Part shown: piece after piece, positions 31,038 to 39,173 of the stretch
Numbering within the stretch: position 1 is the stretch's first letter
Layout: every line of letters starts with the position of its first letter
Assembly (NCBI GenBank): GCA_902533965.1
Contig: CACANZ010000007.1
Coordinates: 1-39,173 of the forward strand
Source of the DNA: an uncultured Pelagibacteraceae bacterium
GTDB taxonomy: Bacteria; Pseudomonadota; Alphaproteobacteria; Pelagibacterales; AG-422-B15
Direction of reading: 5' to 3'
Length of the DNA: 39,173 bases
The notes under the pieces: model-generated
Seen by the model: the letters and a program-made list of their open reading frames with translations, nothing else
Told to the model about the DNA's origin: nothing
The model's database searches: none
Program-made: the position numbers and the translations under genes

Positions 31038-31361
31038 ATGAATAATTTTAACAATATGATTAAGCAGGCCCAAGACTTGCAAAAAAAAATGGCTGAGGCT
31101 CAGGAAAAGGTTGAAACACTGGAAGCTGAGGGTATCTCAGGTGGAGGAATAGTAAGAATAACTATAAATGGAAAAAATAATGTAACTTCTGTAAACATTG
31201 ACGAAACAGCGATAGATAAAAATGAGAAAGAAATTTTAGAAGATTTGATCGTTGCAGCTTTTAATGATGCGAGAGACAAAATTCAAAGAAAAATTGAGGA
31301 TGAAATGAGTTCTCTTACCGGCGGTATAAAACTTCCTCCAGGAATGAAACTGCCTTTCTAG
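31038..31361 (+). CDS. ybaB: YbaB/EbfC family nucleoid-associated protein
   Basis: A 107-residue dimeric DNA-binding protein. MNNFNNMIKQAQDLQKKMAEAQEKVETLEAEG is the helical arm; GGGIVRITINGKNNVTSVNID the beta region; and SLTGGIKLPPGMKLPF the conserved tail. It lies 2 nt after dnaX and 1 nt before recR, the classic dnaX-ybaB-recR order. Role in nucleoid organisation and possibly recombination is from family knowledge. Confidence 0.95.
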   Translation: MNNFNNMIKQAQDLQKKMAEAQEKVETLEAEGISGGGIVRITINGKNNVTSVNIDETAIDKNEKEILEDLIVAAFNDARDKIQRKIEDEMSSLTGGIKLPPGMKLPF

Positions 31362-31362
31362 T

Positions 31363-31968
31363 ATGAAATCCCGTATATCTAATCCAGAAATTGATAAGTT
31401 AATACTTTTAATTAGTAAACTGCCTGGTTTTGGACCCAAATCTGCGAGCAGAGCAGCACTTCATTTAATAAAGAATAAAGAACAGTTAATGGTCCCACTC
31501 GCTGAGTCGCTTTTATCATCGAGTGAAAATATTGTTACATGTGAAATTTGTGGAAACATCGATGTAAATTCTCCATGCATGATCTGCACAGATGAAGGTC
31601 GATCTAAAAATCAAATCTGTGTTGTTGAAAATATCGCAGATCTATGGGCACTTGAGAAATCTGAAGTATTTAATGGACTGTATCATGTGCTGGGTGGCAC
31701 CCTATCAGCCATAAACAGCATTGGGCCAGATGATTTAAATTTAAAAAAACTGATTGATCGAATTGAAGGTGAAAAAATTGACGAAGTCATATTGGCTTTG
31801 AGTGCAACAGTTGATGGTCAAACAACCGCTCATTACGTAGCAGATACATTGTCAAAACACAGTGTTGAAGTAAGTCGCTTAGGTCACGGTGTACCTGTCG
31901 GCGGAGAGTTGGATTACATGGATGAAGGAACTATTGCCGCTGCTCTCAGTGCACGTCAAAAAATTTAG
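31363..31968 (+). CDS. recR: Recombination mediator protein RecR
   Basis: A 201-residue protein of RecFOR daughter-strand gap repair, which with RecO loads RecA on SSB-coated DNA. LPGFGPKSASRAALHLI is the helix-hairpin-helix, CEICGNIDVNSPCMIC the zinc finger, and ICVVENIADLWALEKSEVFNGLYHVLGGTLSAINSIGPDDL the Toprim domain, with GHGVPVGGELDYMDEGTIAAAL as the Walker B-like tail. Standard length. Third gene of the dnaX operon; 69 nt separate it from def. Confidence 0.95.
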   Translation: MKSRISNPEIDKLILLISKLPGFGPKSASRAALHLIKNKEQLMVPLAESLLSSSENIVTCEICGNIDVNSPCMICTDEGRSKNQICVVENIADLWALEKSEVFNGLYHVLGGTLSAINSIGPDDLNLKKLIDRIEGEKIDEVILALSATVDGQTTAHYVADTLSKHSVEVSRLGHGVPVGGELDYMDEGTIAAALSARQKI

Positions 31969-32037
31969 TTTTATTGTATTTTCTCAATTTTTTCATTCAA
32001 TCTTGACCTTATATCTAAGTTAGCCTATCTAAAGATT

Positions 32038-32574
32038 ATGACAGTAAAAAAGATTTTAACTGCTCCTGATCCGTTTTTAAAACAGATTTCAAAGCCAGTT
32101 GATGAAGTAACTAAAGAGATACAGGATCTAATGGATGACATGTTGGATACCATGTATGACGCACCTGGAATAGGTTTAGCAGCAGTTCAAATTGGAGTTC
32201 CTTTGCGTGTAATCGTGATGGATATAAGCTGGAGAAATGAAGAGGGTATAAAAGAACCTCTTTATTTCGTTAACCCTGAAATTACAATAAAAACAAAAAA
32301 TCTTTCAACGTATGAAGAGGGATGTTTATCGGTCCCAGATCAATACGCAGAAATTGATCGTCCAGAAGAATGTGAAATAAATTTTCTTGATTATAATGGA
32401 AAAAAGTCAACTCTAAACGCTAAAGGATTATTAGCGACCTGCATCCAACATGAAATGGATCATCTTGAGGGAATTCTTTTTATTGATCATTTATCAAACA
32501 TGAAACGCAACATGATTGTAAAGAAGCTCATCAAAACAAAAAAACAATCAAAAAAAGAACGAATCGTCGCTTAG
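32038..32574 (+). CDS. def: Peptide deformylase
   Basis: A 178-residue metalloenzyme that removes the formyl group from nascent proteins. The three motifs are intact: GIGLAAVQIG, EGCLSVPD (metal Cys) and QHEMDHLEGILF (HExxH, two metal His and the catalytic Glu). The C-terminal lysine-rich tail is ordinary. Followed after 5 nt by fmt, the enzyme that adds the same formyl group to initiator tRNA, as in most bacteria. Confidence 0.96.
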   Translation: MTVKKILTAPDPFLKQISKPVDEVTKEIQDLMDDMLDTMYDAPGIGLAAVQIGVPLRVIVMDISWRNEEGIKEPLYFVNPEITIKTKNLSTYEEGCLSVPDQYAEIDRPEECEINFLDYNGKKSTLNAKGLLATCIQHEMDHLEGILFIDHLSNMKRNMIVKKLIKTKKQSKKERIVA

Positions 32575-32579
32575 ATAAA

Positions 32580-33497
32580 ATGAAAAATTATCGCATCCTA
32601 TTCATGGGCACAGCCCCATTCGCAGTGCCATCTTTAAAAAAAATTTTTTCTTCAAACAATCATTTGATAGGTGTATATACATCTCCCGCAAAAAAGGCTA
32701 ACCGAGGAATGAAATTATCAATTCCACCCGTGGCAGAATTTGCTGAAGCTGAAAATATTGAAATTAGCTCACCTCCTTCGATTAGTTCATCAGAGGAATT
32801 AAAAAAACTACAAGAAATGAATTTGGATATAATAATTGTTGTTGCTTATGGACTGATATTACCTGAAGAAGTAATCAACTTACCTAAACTTGGTTGTTTT
32901 AATGTACATGCGTCTTTACTCCCTCGGTGGAGGGGAGCTGCACCAATTCAGAGAGCAATGATTGAAGGTGATCAGACTACGGGCGTTACAATTATGAAAA
33001 TGGATAAAGGCATTGATACTGGAGATATTGGGCTACAAAAAGAAATACAAATTGAACAACAAAACTACGGTGAGTTAGAAAAAGAACTCGCAAAAGAAGG
33101 AGCTGAATTGCTTATAAACTTTATTAATAGATTAGATGGCTCTATCCAGTTTACTAAACAAAATGACACGCAAGCTTGTTATGCCAAGAAAATACAAAAA
33201 CAAGAAGCTTTAATTGACTGGACTGAAAATGCCGAGAAAATAAATAGACGTATAAATGCATATAATCCTAGTCCATGTGCTTGGTTTTCACTAAATAATA
33301 AAAGAATTAAAATACTGAAGGCTGAGGTAATTCATGAGAAAGGCGAGGCCGGAAAGATTATGAATGAAGAATTTTTAATTGGTTGTGGTATTAATTCAAT
33401 TAGACCTTTGCTTCTAAGAGTTGAAGGTAAACAAGATTGTACAATCAATGATTTTCTCTTAGGACATAAAATTGAAGTTGGCTCTTATATTCAATGA
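32580..33497 (+). CDS. fmt: Methionyl-tRNA formyltransferase
   Basis: A 305-residue enzyme that formylates initiator Met-tRNA using 10-formyl-tetrahydrofolate. ILFMGTAPFAVPSL opens the Rossmann domain; NVHASLLPRWRGAAPIQRAMIEGDQTTGVTIMKMDKGIDTGDI contains the catalytic Asn-His-Asp set and the folate site. The C-terminal OB-like domain starts near residue 205 (QEALIDWTENAEKINRRINAYNP). Normal length; overlaps truA by 4 nt (ATGA). Confidence 0.96.
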   Translation: MKNYRILFMGTAPFAVPSLKKIFSSNNHLIGVYTSPAKKANRGMKLSIPPVAEFAEAENIEISSPPSISSSEELKKLQEMNLDIIIVVAYGLILPEEVINLPKLGCFNVHASLLPRWRGAAPIQRAMIEGDQTTGVTIMKMDKGIDTGDIGLQKEIQIEQQNYGELEKELAKEGAELLINFINRLDGSIQFTKQNDTQACYAKKIQKQEALIDWTENAEKINRRINAYNPSPCAWFSLNNKRIKILKAEVIHEKGEAGKIMNEEFLIGCGINSIRPLLLRVEGKQDCTINDFLLGHKIEVGSYIQ

Positions 33498-34234
33498 ACA
33501 GGTACAAAATAAAAATTGAGTATGATGGCACTCCGTTTGTAGGATGGCAAAGACAAGAAAATGGACAATCAGTTCAAGGGTGTATTGAAAAAGCAATAAA
33601 TAATATATTTGAGGAAAACATTACTATCTTTGGTGCTGGTAGAACAGATGCAGGTGTTCACGCAATGGGGCAGGTTGCTCATTTTGATGTTACAGACAAA
33701 TTACTTGAACCATATGTAATTAAGAACGCATTAAACGACCACTTGAGGCCATTTCCAATTTCCATATTAGAAGTAGAGAAAGCACATAATGATTTTCATG
33801 CAAGATTTGATGCAACTCAAAGAAAATACCTTTATAGAATAGTAAACAGAAAGTCACCACTCACTATTGAGAAGGGAAGAGCTTGGCAAGTACATAAAGA
33901 CATTGACGTTGATTTGATGAAGGAATGCATTTCTTCGATTGAGGGTCAGCATGACTTTACAACATTCCGTTCAGCTCACTGTCAATCTGATAGTCCAATA
34001 AAAACTTTAGACAGTCTAAAAATTAGCCAATCAGAAGAAAATATCTATTTTGGCTTCACTGCAAAATCATTTCTGCATCATCAAGTTAGATCAATTGTTG
34101 GTAGTTTAAAGTTAGTTGGAGAAAAAAGTTGGTCACTTGGCGACTTTGAAAAAGCGTTTAATTCAAAAGATCGCTCTAAATGTGGAGCACTTGCTCCTCC
34201 TGAGGGGTTATATTTTATGGAGGTTAAATACTAA
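33494..34234 (+). CDS. truA: tRNA pseudouridine(38-40) synthase
   Basis: A 246-residue enzyme that makes pseudouridine at positions 38-40 of the tRNA anticodon arm. The catalytic Asp is in GAGRTDAGVHAMGQVAHFD; KYLYRI and SFLHHQVRSIVGSLKLVG are further conserved blocks. Standard length. Overlaps fmt by 4 nt; last gene of the def-fmt-truA operon. Its stop is directly followed by the stop of the convergent transglutaminase gene. Confidence 0.96.
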   Translation: MNRYKIKIEYDGTPFVGWQRQENGQSVQGCIEKAINNIFEENITIFGAGRTDAGVHAMGQVAHFDVTDKLLEPYVIKNALNDHLRPFPISILEVEKAHNDFHARFDATQRKYLYRIVNRKSPLTIEKGRAWQVHKDIDVDLMKECISSIEGQHDFTTFRSAHCQSDSPIKTLDSLKISQSEENIYFGFTAKSFLHHQVRSIVGSLKLVGEKSWSLGDFEKAFNSKDRSKCGALAPPEGLYFMEVKY

Positions 34235-35056
34235 TTATTGTGAGCAGTTTTCAATTGTTTGAACATCTATATCTAATTTTTCTGCGGTGTTACCATAAAA
34301 GATCCCTCTGATTGGCGCAGCATAACTTGCATCTAAGCCGCATGAAACTCGAATATACCTCTCATCAGGACAACATTGATTTGTAGGATCAAAGCCAACC
34401 CAACCAAGTTGATCTATATAAAGTTCAGCCCATGCGTGTGTAGCTTGAAATTCAGAGTCATTTCTATTTTTATGCATGTAGCCATTTACATATCTTGAGG
34501 GAATGCCCAAGTATCTAGCGGCGGAAATCATTATATGTGCTTGATCTTGGCAAACACCCTTCTCTTGATCTATTGACATAGCTGCAGTCGTGTTTGTATT
34601 GGTGGTATACGGTTCATATTTAATTTTTTTTGCAATTAAGAGCATTAAATCATGAGCAATAGTTACAGTGTCTTCATTTGAGCTTTCTTTTGAGGCAATA
34701 GTAGCTAGCTCTTTTATTTTATCATTTGGTAGTGTTAAAATTGTACTTCTTAAATAGACATAAGGATCGATTTTATCATTCAAACTTTCATACACTCCAT
34801 TTGTATCAATTGTTTCAACTTCTCCTTTAACTACAAATTTAATTTCCTTTTCTGATGGCTCGCCTTTGAAGTTAATTATATTATTTCCCTCTCCATCTCT
34901 AAATATTTCACCACCAGATTTGTTATTTCTTTTTACAGTCCAATTCAATATTTTAAGACCATTGTAGGGTGATGGAGTCAACTTTGTTGTTTGAATTAAC
35001 CCTAATAGGTTATCATCATATTCATAATTTGTTGTATGATTTATTGTAAGTAACAT
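34235..35056 (-). CDS. Transglutaminase-like cysteine protease-fold protein
   Basis: A 273-residue cytosolic protein with an N-terminal Bact_transglu_N-type beta domain (TINHTTNYEYDDNLLGLIQTTKLTPSP) and a transglutaminase-like core. The catalytic triad is visible: Cys in KGVCQDQAHIMISAARYLGIPSRYVNGY, His in ATHAWAELYIDQLGWVGFDPTN, and Asp in that same stretch. This family is regularly encoded with alpha-E (DUF403) and circularly permuted ATP-grasp genes, as here, in a system thought to make and trim small peptides (established association, function unproven). Last gene of the three-gene operon, 3 nt after the alpha-E gene. Confidence 0.88.
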   Translation of the reverse strand: MLLTINHTTNYEYDDNLLGLIQTTKLTPSPYNGLKILNWTVKRNNKSGGEIFRDGEGNNIINFKGEPSEKEIKFVVKGEVETIDTNGVYESLNDKIDPYVYLRSTILTLPNDKIKELATIASKESSNEDTVTIAHDLMLLIAKKIKYEPYTTNTNTTAAMSIDQEKGVCQDQAHIMISAARYLGIPSRYVNGYMHKNRNDSEFQATHAWAELYIDQLGWVGFDPTNQCCPDERYIRVSCGLDASYAAPIRGIFYGNTAEKLDIDVQTIENCSQ

Positions 35057-35059
35057 AAT

Positions 35060-35995
35060 CTACCTAAAAAAATGATTTTGAATTTGATTGTCTAAGAAAG
35101 ATATCTTCGATACAAAATTGGTCACATACTCATGCAAACCATATTCAATAATTGACTCGACAGTTTCGTCTTTTACAGAATTATGAACTGATTTAAGGCC
35201 AGAGTAAATATCACTGATTTTATCAGGACTGCATTTCAAACAATTAAGATGATAAACAATATTATTTATACAAAAACTTAAAGAACGTGAACAATCATTA
35301 TTAAGTATAAAAAAATGAGCAATTTTTGTTGAGGTCACGTCTCCATCATAAGCCCATCTAAAAGCGCGAAATGAAGATAGTGATCGTAAAAGTATAATCC
35401 ATTGTAAATTATCAAGATTTCCCCCTATATAATCAGCAGTAGGAAGTAGTACAAAATATTTTACATCAAGCAATCTTGCAGAATTATCTGCTCGTTCAAT
35501 GAATGTGCCAAGAAATATAAAATGGTATCCGTCATTTCGTAATAATGAGTTTGCTGATCCCCGAAACATATTAACTTGTTGAATAGTCCATTCAGTAAAG
35601 TTTGGTAGATCAGCACGAGTAAATTTTTTATTTTTAAGCTCCAATATCTCTTTATATGACTTATTAATTGCAACCCATGCCTCAGGGGTGAATGCAGTCC
35701 GCACTAATAGGGCATTATTTCTAGCTTTGGATATACAGCTGTACACAGAGGAAGGATTTTCTTCGTCAAAAAAAATATAATCCTCAACATTTTCCTGATT
35801 TATTTCATTGTATTTAGTAAAGTAACCTTGAGCAGCACCCGCAGCTGATAATACTGAGTCCCATTCATTATGGTAGCCTTTAGGGTTAGGAAACAAAGAC
35901 ATTCTATAACCCACATCAAGAAGGCGTGCCATAGTTTCTGCTCTTTCCATATATCTACTAATCCAGTAAAGATTCTCTGCTGTTCTGCTTAGCAT
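35060..35995 (-). CDS. Alpha-E domain protein (DUF403)
   Basis: A 311-residue all-helical protein. MLSRTAENLYWISRYMERAETMARLLDV is the diagnostic start, and FLGTFIERADNSARLLDVKYFVLLP in the centre repeats the ERAxxxARLLD motif, typical of the alpha-E family. No catalytic residues are known; it is always found with the ATP-grasp partner encoded just upstream here (1 nt gap). Predicted to cooperate in peptide-bond formation or as a scaffold (inference from gene neighbourhood). Confidence 0.9.
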   Translation of the reverse strand: MLSRTAENLYWISRYMERAETMARLLDVGYRMSLFPNPKGYHNEWDSVLSAAGAAQGYFTKYNEINQENVEDYIFFDEENPSSVYSCISKARNNALLVRTAFTPEAWVAINKSYKEILELKNKKFTRADLPNFTEWTIQQVNMFRGSANSLLRNDGYHFIFLGTFIERADNSARLLDVKYFVLLPTADYIGGNLDNLQWIILLRSLSSFRAFRWAYDGDVTSTKIAHFFILNNDCSRSLSFCINNIVYHLNCLKCSPDKISDIYSGLKSVHNSVKDETVESIIEYGLHEYVTNFVSKISFLDNQIQNHFFR

Positions 35996-35996
35996 G

Positions 35997-37409
35997 TTAA
36001 TCTGCGAGGACCCAAGTGTCCTTTACTCCTCCCCCTTGTGATGAATTTACTACATAAGATCCTTTATTTAATGCAACTCTTGTTAATCCCCCTGGGCATA
36101 ATTGTACTTTTTCTCCAACAAGACAGAATGGACGTAAATCAACTCGTCTTCCTGAAACTTCATTATCTATTAATGTTGGTGAGGATGATAAGTCTAATGT
36201 TGGTTGAGCAATATATCCTCGAGGGTTACTTTTCAGTTTAGTAGAGAACTCTGAAATTTGATCTTTAGTTGATTTAGGTCCAATTAACATTCCATAACCA
36301 CCTGAACCATCAACCTCTTTCACTACAAGTTTTTCAATATTTTCTAATACATAAGTTAATTCATCATCTCTTTCACATCTCCATGTTTCAACATTATCTA
36401 GAATAGGTGTTTCACCAAGGTAAAATTTTATCATTTCAGGGACAAATATATAAATAGCTTTGTCATCTGCGATACCAGCACCAGGAGCTGAGCATATATT
36501 CACACCACCTGTCTTATAAACTTGAGTGATCCCCGGGACGCCAATGACTGAGTCCGGGTTATAACAAAGAGGATCTAAAAATTCGTCATCAATTCTTCGA
36601 TAAACAACATCTATTTTTTTTGGTCCATCAACTGTCTTCATATAGAGCAAATCATTTTCAACAAAAAGATCTTGTGACTCCACCATTTCAATACCCATTT
36701 GATCGGATAAAAAAGTATGTTCGTAATATGCACTATTTAAATGGCCTGGAGTTAATAAGACAACTGTTGGTATACTGCTATCACATTTTTTTGGGGCAAG
36801 ACTCATTAGCGTCTGCAGTAATCTAGTAGGATAGTCATCAACTCGTAAAACACGATTCGTATGAAATAAATCAGGAAACATTTTCATCATGATTTCTCTA
36901 TTTTCCAACATGTATGAAACACCGGATGGTGTCCGACAATTGTCTTCTAAAACATAAAACTCATCTTTTCCTGTTCTGACTAAGTCAACACCAATTATTG
37001 GACTATAAATCTTTCTTGGAGGTGAAAAGTTGATCATAGACTGATCATAGGACGATTTTTTATAAACTATTTCTTTTGGAACAATCCCCGCCTTAAAAAT
37101 TTCACCGCTATTATAAATATCGTGAAGAAAAGAATTTAGAGCTTTCGCTCTTTGTAAAACACCTTTTTCTATCTTTACCCATTCATAGTTTGTTAGAATT
37201 CTTGGAATTAGATCAAATGGGATGATTCGTTCAGTCATATCATCATCTTTGACCGAAAAAGTAATACCAATTCTTTTAAAATGAGACTCAGCTTCAAAAT
37301 TCTTTTGGCTAATGACCGTGGATGACATGGTTCTCAACCACGAATTTACTTGTAAGTAGTGCTTTCTTATTTGAGCATCATCGCTATACATTTCATCAAA
37401 CATGGCCAC
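35997..37409 (-). CDS. Circularly permuted ATP-grasp type 2 protein (DUF404/DUF407)
   Basis: A 470-residue predicted ATP-dependent carboxylate-amine ligase with a permuted ATP-grasp fold. FDLIPRILTNYEWVKIEKGVLQRAKALNSFLHDIY, GVDLVRTGKDEFYVLEDNCRTPSGVSYMLENR, VVYRRIDDEFLDPL, KEVDGSGGYGMLIGP and RRVDLRPFCLVG are hallmark segments with the acidic metal ligands and glycine-rich loop. Normal length. First gene of the operon with alpha-E and transglutaminase genes. Product peptide unknown. Confidence 0.92.
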   Translation of the reverse strand: MAMFDEMYSDDAQIRKHYLQVNSWLRTMSSTVISQKNFEAESHFKRIGITFSVKDDDMTERIIPFDLIPRILTNYEWVKIEKGVLQRAKALNSFLHDIYNSGEIFKAGIVPKEIVYKKSSYDQSMINFSPPRKIYSPIIGVDLVRTGKDEFYVLEDNCRTPSGVSYMLENREIMMKMFPDLFHTNRVLRVDDYPTRLLQTLMSLAPKKCDSSIPTVVLLTPGHLNSAYYEHTFLSDQMGIEMVESQDLFVENDLLYMKTVDGPKKIDVVYRRIDDEFLDPLCYNPDSVIGVPGITQVYKTGGVNICSAPGAGIADDKAIYIFVPEMIKFYLGETPILDNVETWRCERDDELTYVLENIEKLVVKEVDGSGGYGMLIGPKSTKDQISEFSTKLKSNPRGYIAQPTLDLSSSPTLIDNEVSGRRVDLRPFCLVGEKVQLCPGGLTRVALNKGSYVVNSSQGGGVKDTWVLAD

Positions 37410-37507
37410 ATACTAATCAAATAGCTATCAATATTAATTTTATGCCTTTGCCAAATTGACATGTTATTCCCCTCCCGAATTCAGCAAATAATCTGTAAAG
37501 AATCATT

Positions 37508-37609
37508 ATGAAAAAAATTTTTGAGCAATCATTTAACTACTTTCTAAGGGCTTTCCCAGTAATCTTGACTGTTTACTTTCTTTTTCAAATAGCTGGAGCA
37601 ATTATTTAG
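37508..37609 (+). CDS. Tiny putative membrane protein (33 aa)
   Basis: An ORF in the 333-nt gap between divergent ATP-grasp and the dapE 3' end. It encodes MKKIFEQSFNYFLRAFPVIL continued by TVYFLFQIAGAII: a short basic N-terminus and one hydrophobic helix. The weak purine stretch AAAGAA precedes the ATG. Single-helix proteins of this size are common in streamlined genomes and missed by annotation, but chance cannot be excluded. Confidence 0.4.
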   Translation: MKKIFEQSFNYFLRAFPVILTVYFLFQIAGAII

Positions 37610-37618
37610 GTATTTATT

Positions 37619-37705
37619 ATGTTTGGAACTAGATGGAATTTTAATCCTTCCCCCCTTAAATTGGATATAGCTTTGACCATCATGCTAATGTTGCTAATAG
37701 TATAA
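37619..37705 (+). CDS. Tiny putative membrane protein (28 aa)
   Basis: Starts 9 nt after the preceding 33-codon ORF. It encodes MFGTRWNFNPSPLKLDIALT then IMLMLLIV: a Pro/aromatic-rich N-terminus with one hydrophobic segment. The tandem arrangement with the previous ORF, same strand and tight spacing, suggests a two-gene unit. Apart from these two ORFs I see nothing in the 37410-37742 gap. Confidence 0.38.
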   Translation: MFGTRWNFNPSPLKLDIALTIMLMLLIV

Positions 37706-37742
37706 TACCTAAATAGCTCTAAAATTGATATATAGTTGATTT

Positions 37743-38888
37743 TTATTGAAAGTACTTAGTGATTATGAGACTGTAAATTTCTTTAAGCTTAGTTATGTCC
37801 TCAGTTTTTACATTTTCATCAATTTGGTGCGCGGTCTCTCCAATAAGTCCGAACTCCGCTACCTCGCAGTAGTCTTTAAAAAATCTTGCATCTGATGTTC
37901 CACCTGTTGTTGTAAGTGAAGAATTCATTCCTGTAATCTCATCAACAGAACTTTTCACTATCTCTGTAAATTTACCTTTTTCAGTTAAAAATGGTTCTGC
38001 AGAATTGTTAAAAGTTACATCAACTTTATAGTCACTATTATTAATATTTTTTGAAACAACTTCATTGATCATTGATTGAAGGCTCTCTTTTGTGTGATTA
38101 ATATTGTAGCGAATATTAAATATTCCAGTTGAGGTTTGTGGAACAATATTAGTCGCACCTTCACTTGATTCAATTTTAACAATTTCCATATTTGATGGTG
38201 GAAAGTCATCTGTACCTTTATCAAGCTCTAAATTACACAGTGTATTGAGTATTGATGTCAGAGGATTTATTGGGTTGAGAGTCCATTCTGGATAGGCAAC
38301 ATGACCTTGTTTCCCTGAAACTGTAATAGTCGTGGTAATACTGCCTCTTCTTCCAATTTTAATCATTTCACCTAAATTACTTGGGCATGTGGGTTCTCCT
38401 ACCAAGCAACTATCTATCTTTTCTCCATTTTTATAAATTTCTTCTAGTACTTTTCTTGTCCCATTGATTGCAGGTCCTTCTTCGTCATTTGTAATTAAGA
38501 GACTTATTGTTCCTTTCATCTCATTATTCTCTAAGTATTCTCTTACTGCTGAAACAAATGCAGCTATAGCAGATTTCATATCGCTCGCACCACGGCCATA
38601 TAACTTTCCATTTTTTTCAGTGGCCTCAAATGGATTTGAATTCCATGCATTTTCATCACCAACTGGAACAACATCAGTATGACCTCCAAAACACAAATGT
38701 GGAGCACCACTGCCAATTTTTGCGAATAAATTATCTACGTCGGGTGTGTCAGTATCACTAAATAAATAACGATTGCATGTAAATCCCATGTCAGTGAGTT
38801 CCTTTTGAAGTAGGTCCAAGACCCCCTCGTTATTAGGTGTGACACTTGGACAAGAAATAAGTGATTTTGTAAGTTCAACGACTTCCAT
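37743..38888 (-). CDS. dapE: Succinyl-diaminopimelate desuccinylase
   Basis: A 381-residue M20-family metallo-hydrolase of the lysine/diaminopimelate pathway. SLISCPSVTPNNEGVLDLLQ starts the enzyme; metal ligands are in CFGGHTDVVPVGD, GRGASDMKSAIAAFV, ITNDEEGPAINGT (catalytic Glu) and VGEPTC; the lid domain has GRRGSITTTITVSGKQGHVAYPE; TTGGTSDARF and the closing EFGLIGETAHQIDENV are DapE-specific. Full length. Three nt after dapD, so one operon. Confidence 0.95.
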   Translation of the reverse strand: MEVVELTKSLISCPSVTPNNEGVLDLLQKELTDMGFTCNRYLFSDTDTPDVDNLFAKIGSGAPHLCFGGHTDVVPVGDENAWNSNPFEATEKNGKLYGRGASDMKSAIAAFVSAVREYLENNEMKGTISLLITNDEEGPAINGTRKVLEEIYKNGEKIDSCLVGEPTCPSNLGEMIKIGRRGSITTTITVSGKQGHVAYPEWTLNPINPLTSILNTLCNLELDKGTDDFPPSNMEIVKIESSEGATNIVPQTSTGIFNIRYNINHTKESLQSMINEVVSKNINNSDYKVDVTFNNSAEPFLTEKGKFTEIVKSSVDEITGMNSSLTTTGGTSDARFFKDYCEVAEFGLIGETAHQIDENVKTEDITKLKEIYSLIITKYFQ

Positions 38889-38891
38889 AAT

Positions 38892-39173
38892 TTATTCTCT
38901 GAGTAGATCGTTTATCGATGTTTTCTTTCTTGTGTTTTCATCAACTGTTTTAACGATTACAACACAATATAAGCTTGGCTTTTTTGGATCTTCATTAGGA
39001 AGACTACCTGGAACTACTACAGAATAAGCAGGTACTTCCCCGTAACTTATTTCGCCCGTGGACCTATTCACAATTTTTGTTGATGCTCCTAAATATACTC
39101 CCATTGAGAGAACCGATCCTTCTCTTACAATTACACCTTCAGCAACCTCAGCTCTTGCACCAACAAAACAATC
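38892..39173 (-). CDS. dapD: Tetrahydrodipicolinate N-succinyltransferase, C-terminal part (runs off window)
   Basis: The last 93 residues of DapD; the start lies beyond the right edge. Hexapeptide left-handed beta-helix turns are visible ([35 protein letters not shown]), followed by the DapD-specific [13 protein letters not shown] and a C-terminal beta segment ending SINDLLRE. DapD acts just before the aminotransferase and DapE steps of the succinylase branch to diaminopimelate, which fits the operon with dapE. Only partial because of the window limit. Confidence 0.93.
   Translation of the reverse strand, partial: DCFVGARAEVAEGVIVREGSVLSMGVYLGASTKIVNRSTGEISYGEVPAYSVVVPGSLPNEDPKKPSLYCVVIVKTVDENTRKKTSINDLLRE

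Overview
The window looks like a stretch of chromosome from an AT-rich, streamlined, Gram-negative marine alphaproteobacterium of SAR11/HIMB59-like type. I infer this from the low GC, very short or negative intergenic gaps, mostly TAA stops, the alphaproteobacterial order of cytochrome c - kdsB - pheA - nudC - ffs - dnaX - ybaB - recR - def - fmt - truA - (insert) - dapE - dapD, a KDO/LPS gene and many inner-membrane transporters. The exact clade cannot be fixed from sequence reading alone.

Region 1 (1-6003) is an accessory island. It holds eight complete type IV pilin-like genes plus one truncated copy. All start with the same short prepilin leader and hydrophobic N-terminal helix, and then diverge. 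The array is interrupted by two direct repeats (2212-2377 and 3601-3766). Each contains the identical 3' half of a tRNA-Ser(GGA) gene, bracketed at fixed distances by pairs of 11-bp repeats that look like tyrosine-recombinase arm sites. A fifth pair at the extreme left edge predicts another such site just outside the window. The structure reads as a tandem array of integrative cassettes: pilins / GIY-YIG nuclease plus an acidic partner / pilins. No integrase lies in the window. The island ends abruptly inside a pilin N-terminal block, next to a gamma-glutamyltransferase gene.

Region 2 (6027-26393) is a mixed metabolic, transport and envelope region. It contains ggt, a 54-codon membrane protein, an FkbM methyltransferase, an MFS transporter, a DUF2061 protein, an intergenic region with two DnaA-box matches and a GC-rich structured RNA candidate with a strong terminator, a LysE exporter, a carboxyltransferase with an Asp/Glu-racemase-family enzyme, a cytochrome b561/cytochrome c' pair, YjbQ, SelO, an amino-acid ABC permease and binding protein, a MATE exporter, a cold-shock gene whose Shine-Dalgarno site lies in a 12-bp inverted repeat, a winged-helix-like protein, a sterol-desaturase-family enzyme, and a probable five-gene envelope operon (TPR, small membrane protein, cupredoxin/beta-helix lipoprotein, PLDc_N-like protein, NlpC/P60 peptidase) facing an AmpG-like permease.

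Region 3 (26457-39173) is core housekeeping: membrane cytochrome c, kdsB, pheA, nudC, SRP RNA, dnaX-ybaB-recR, def-fmt-truA, then a reverse-strand transglutaminase / alpha-E / ATP-grasp operon, two tiny membrane ORFs, and dapE-dapD (dapD runs off the right edge). Across the window, all nine convergent gene pairs from 11241 onward have stops overlapping or within 1 nt, leaving no space for intrinsic terminators.
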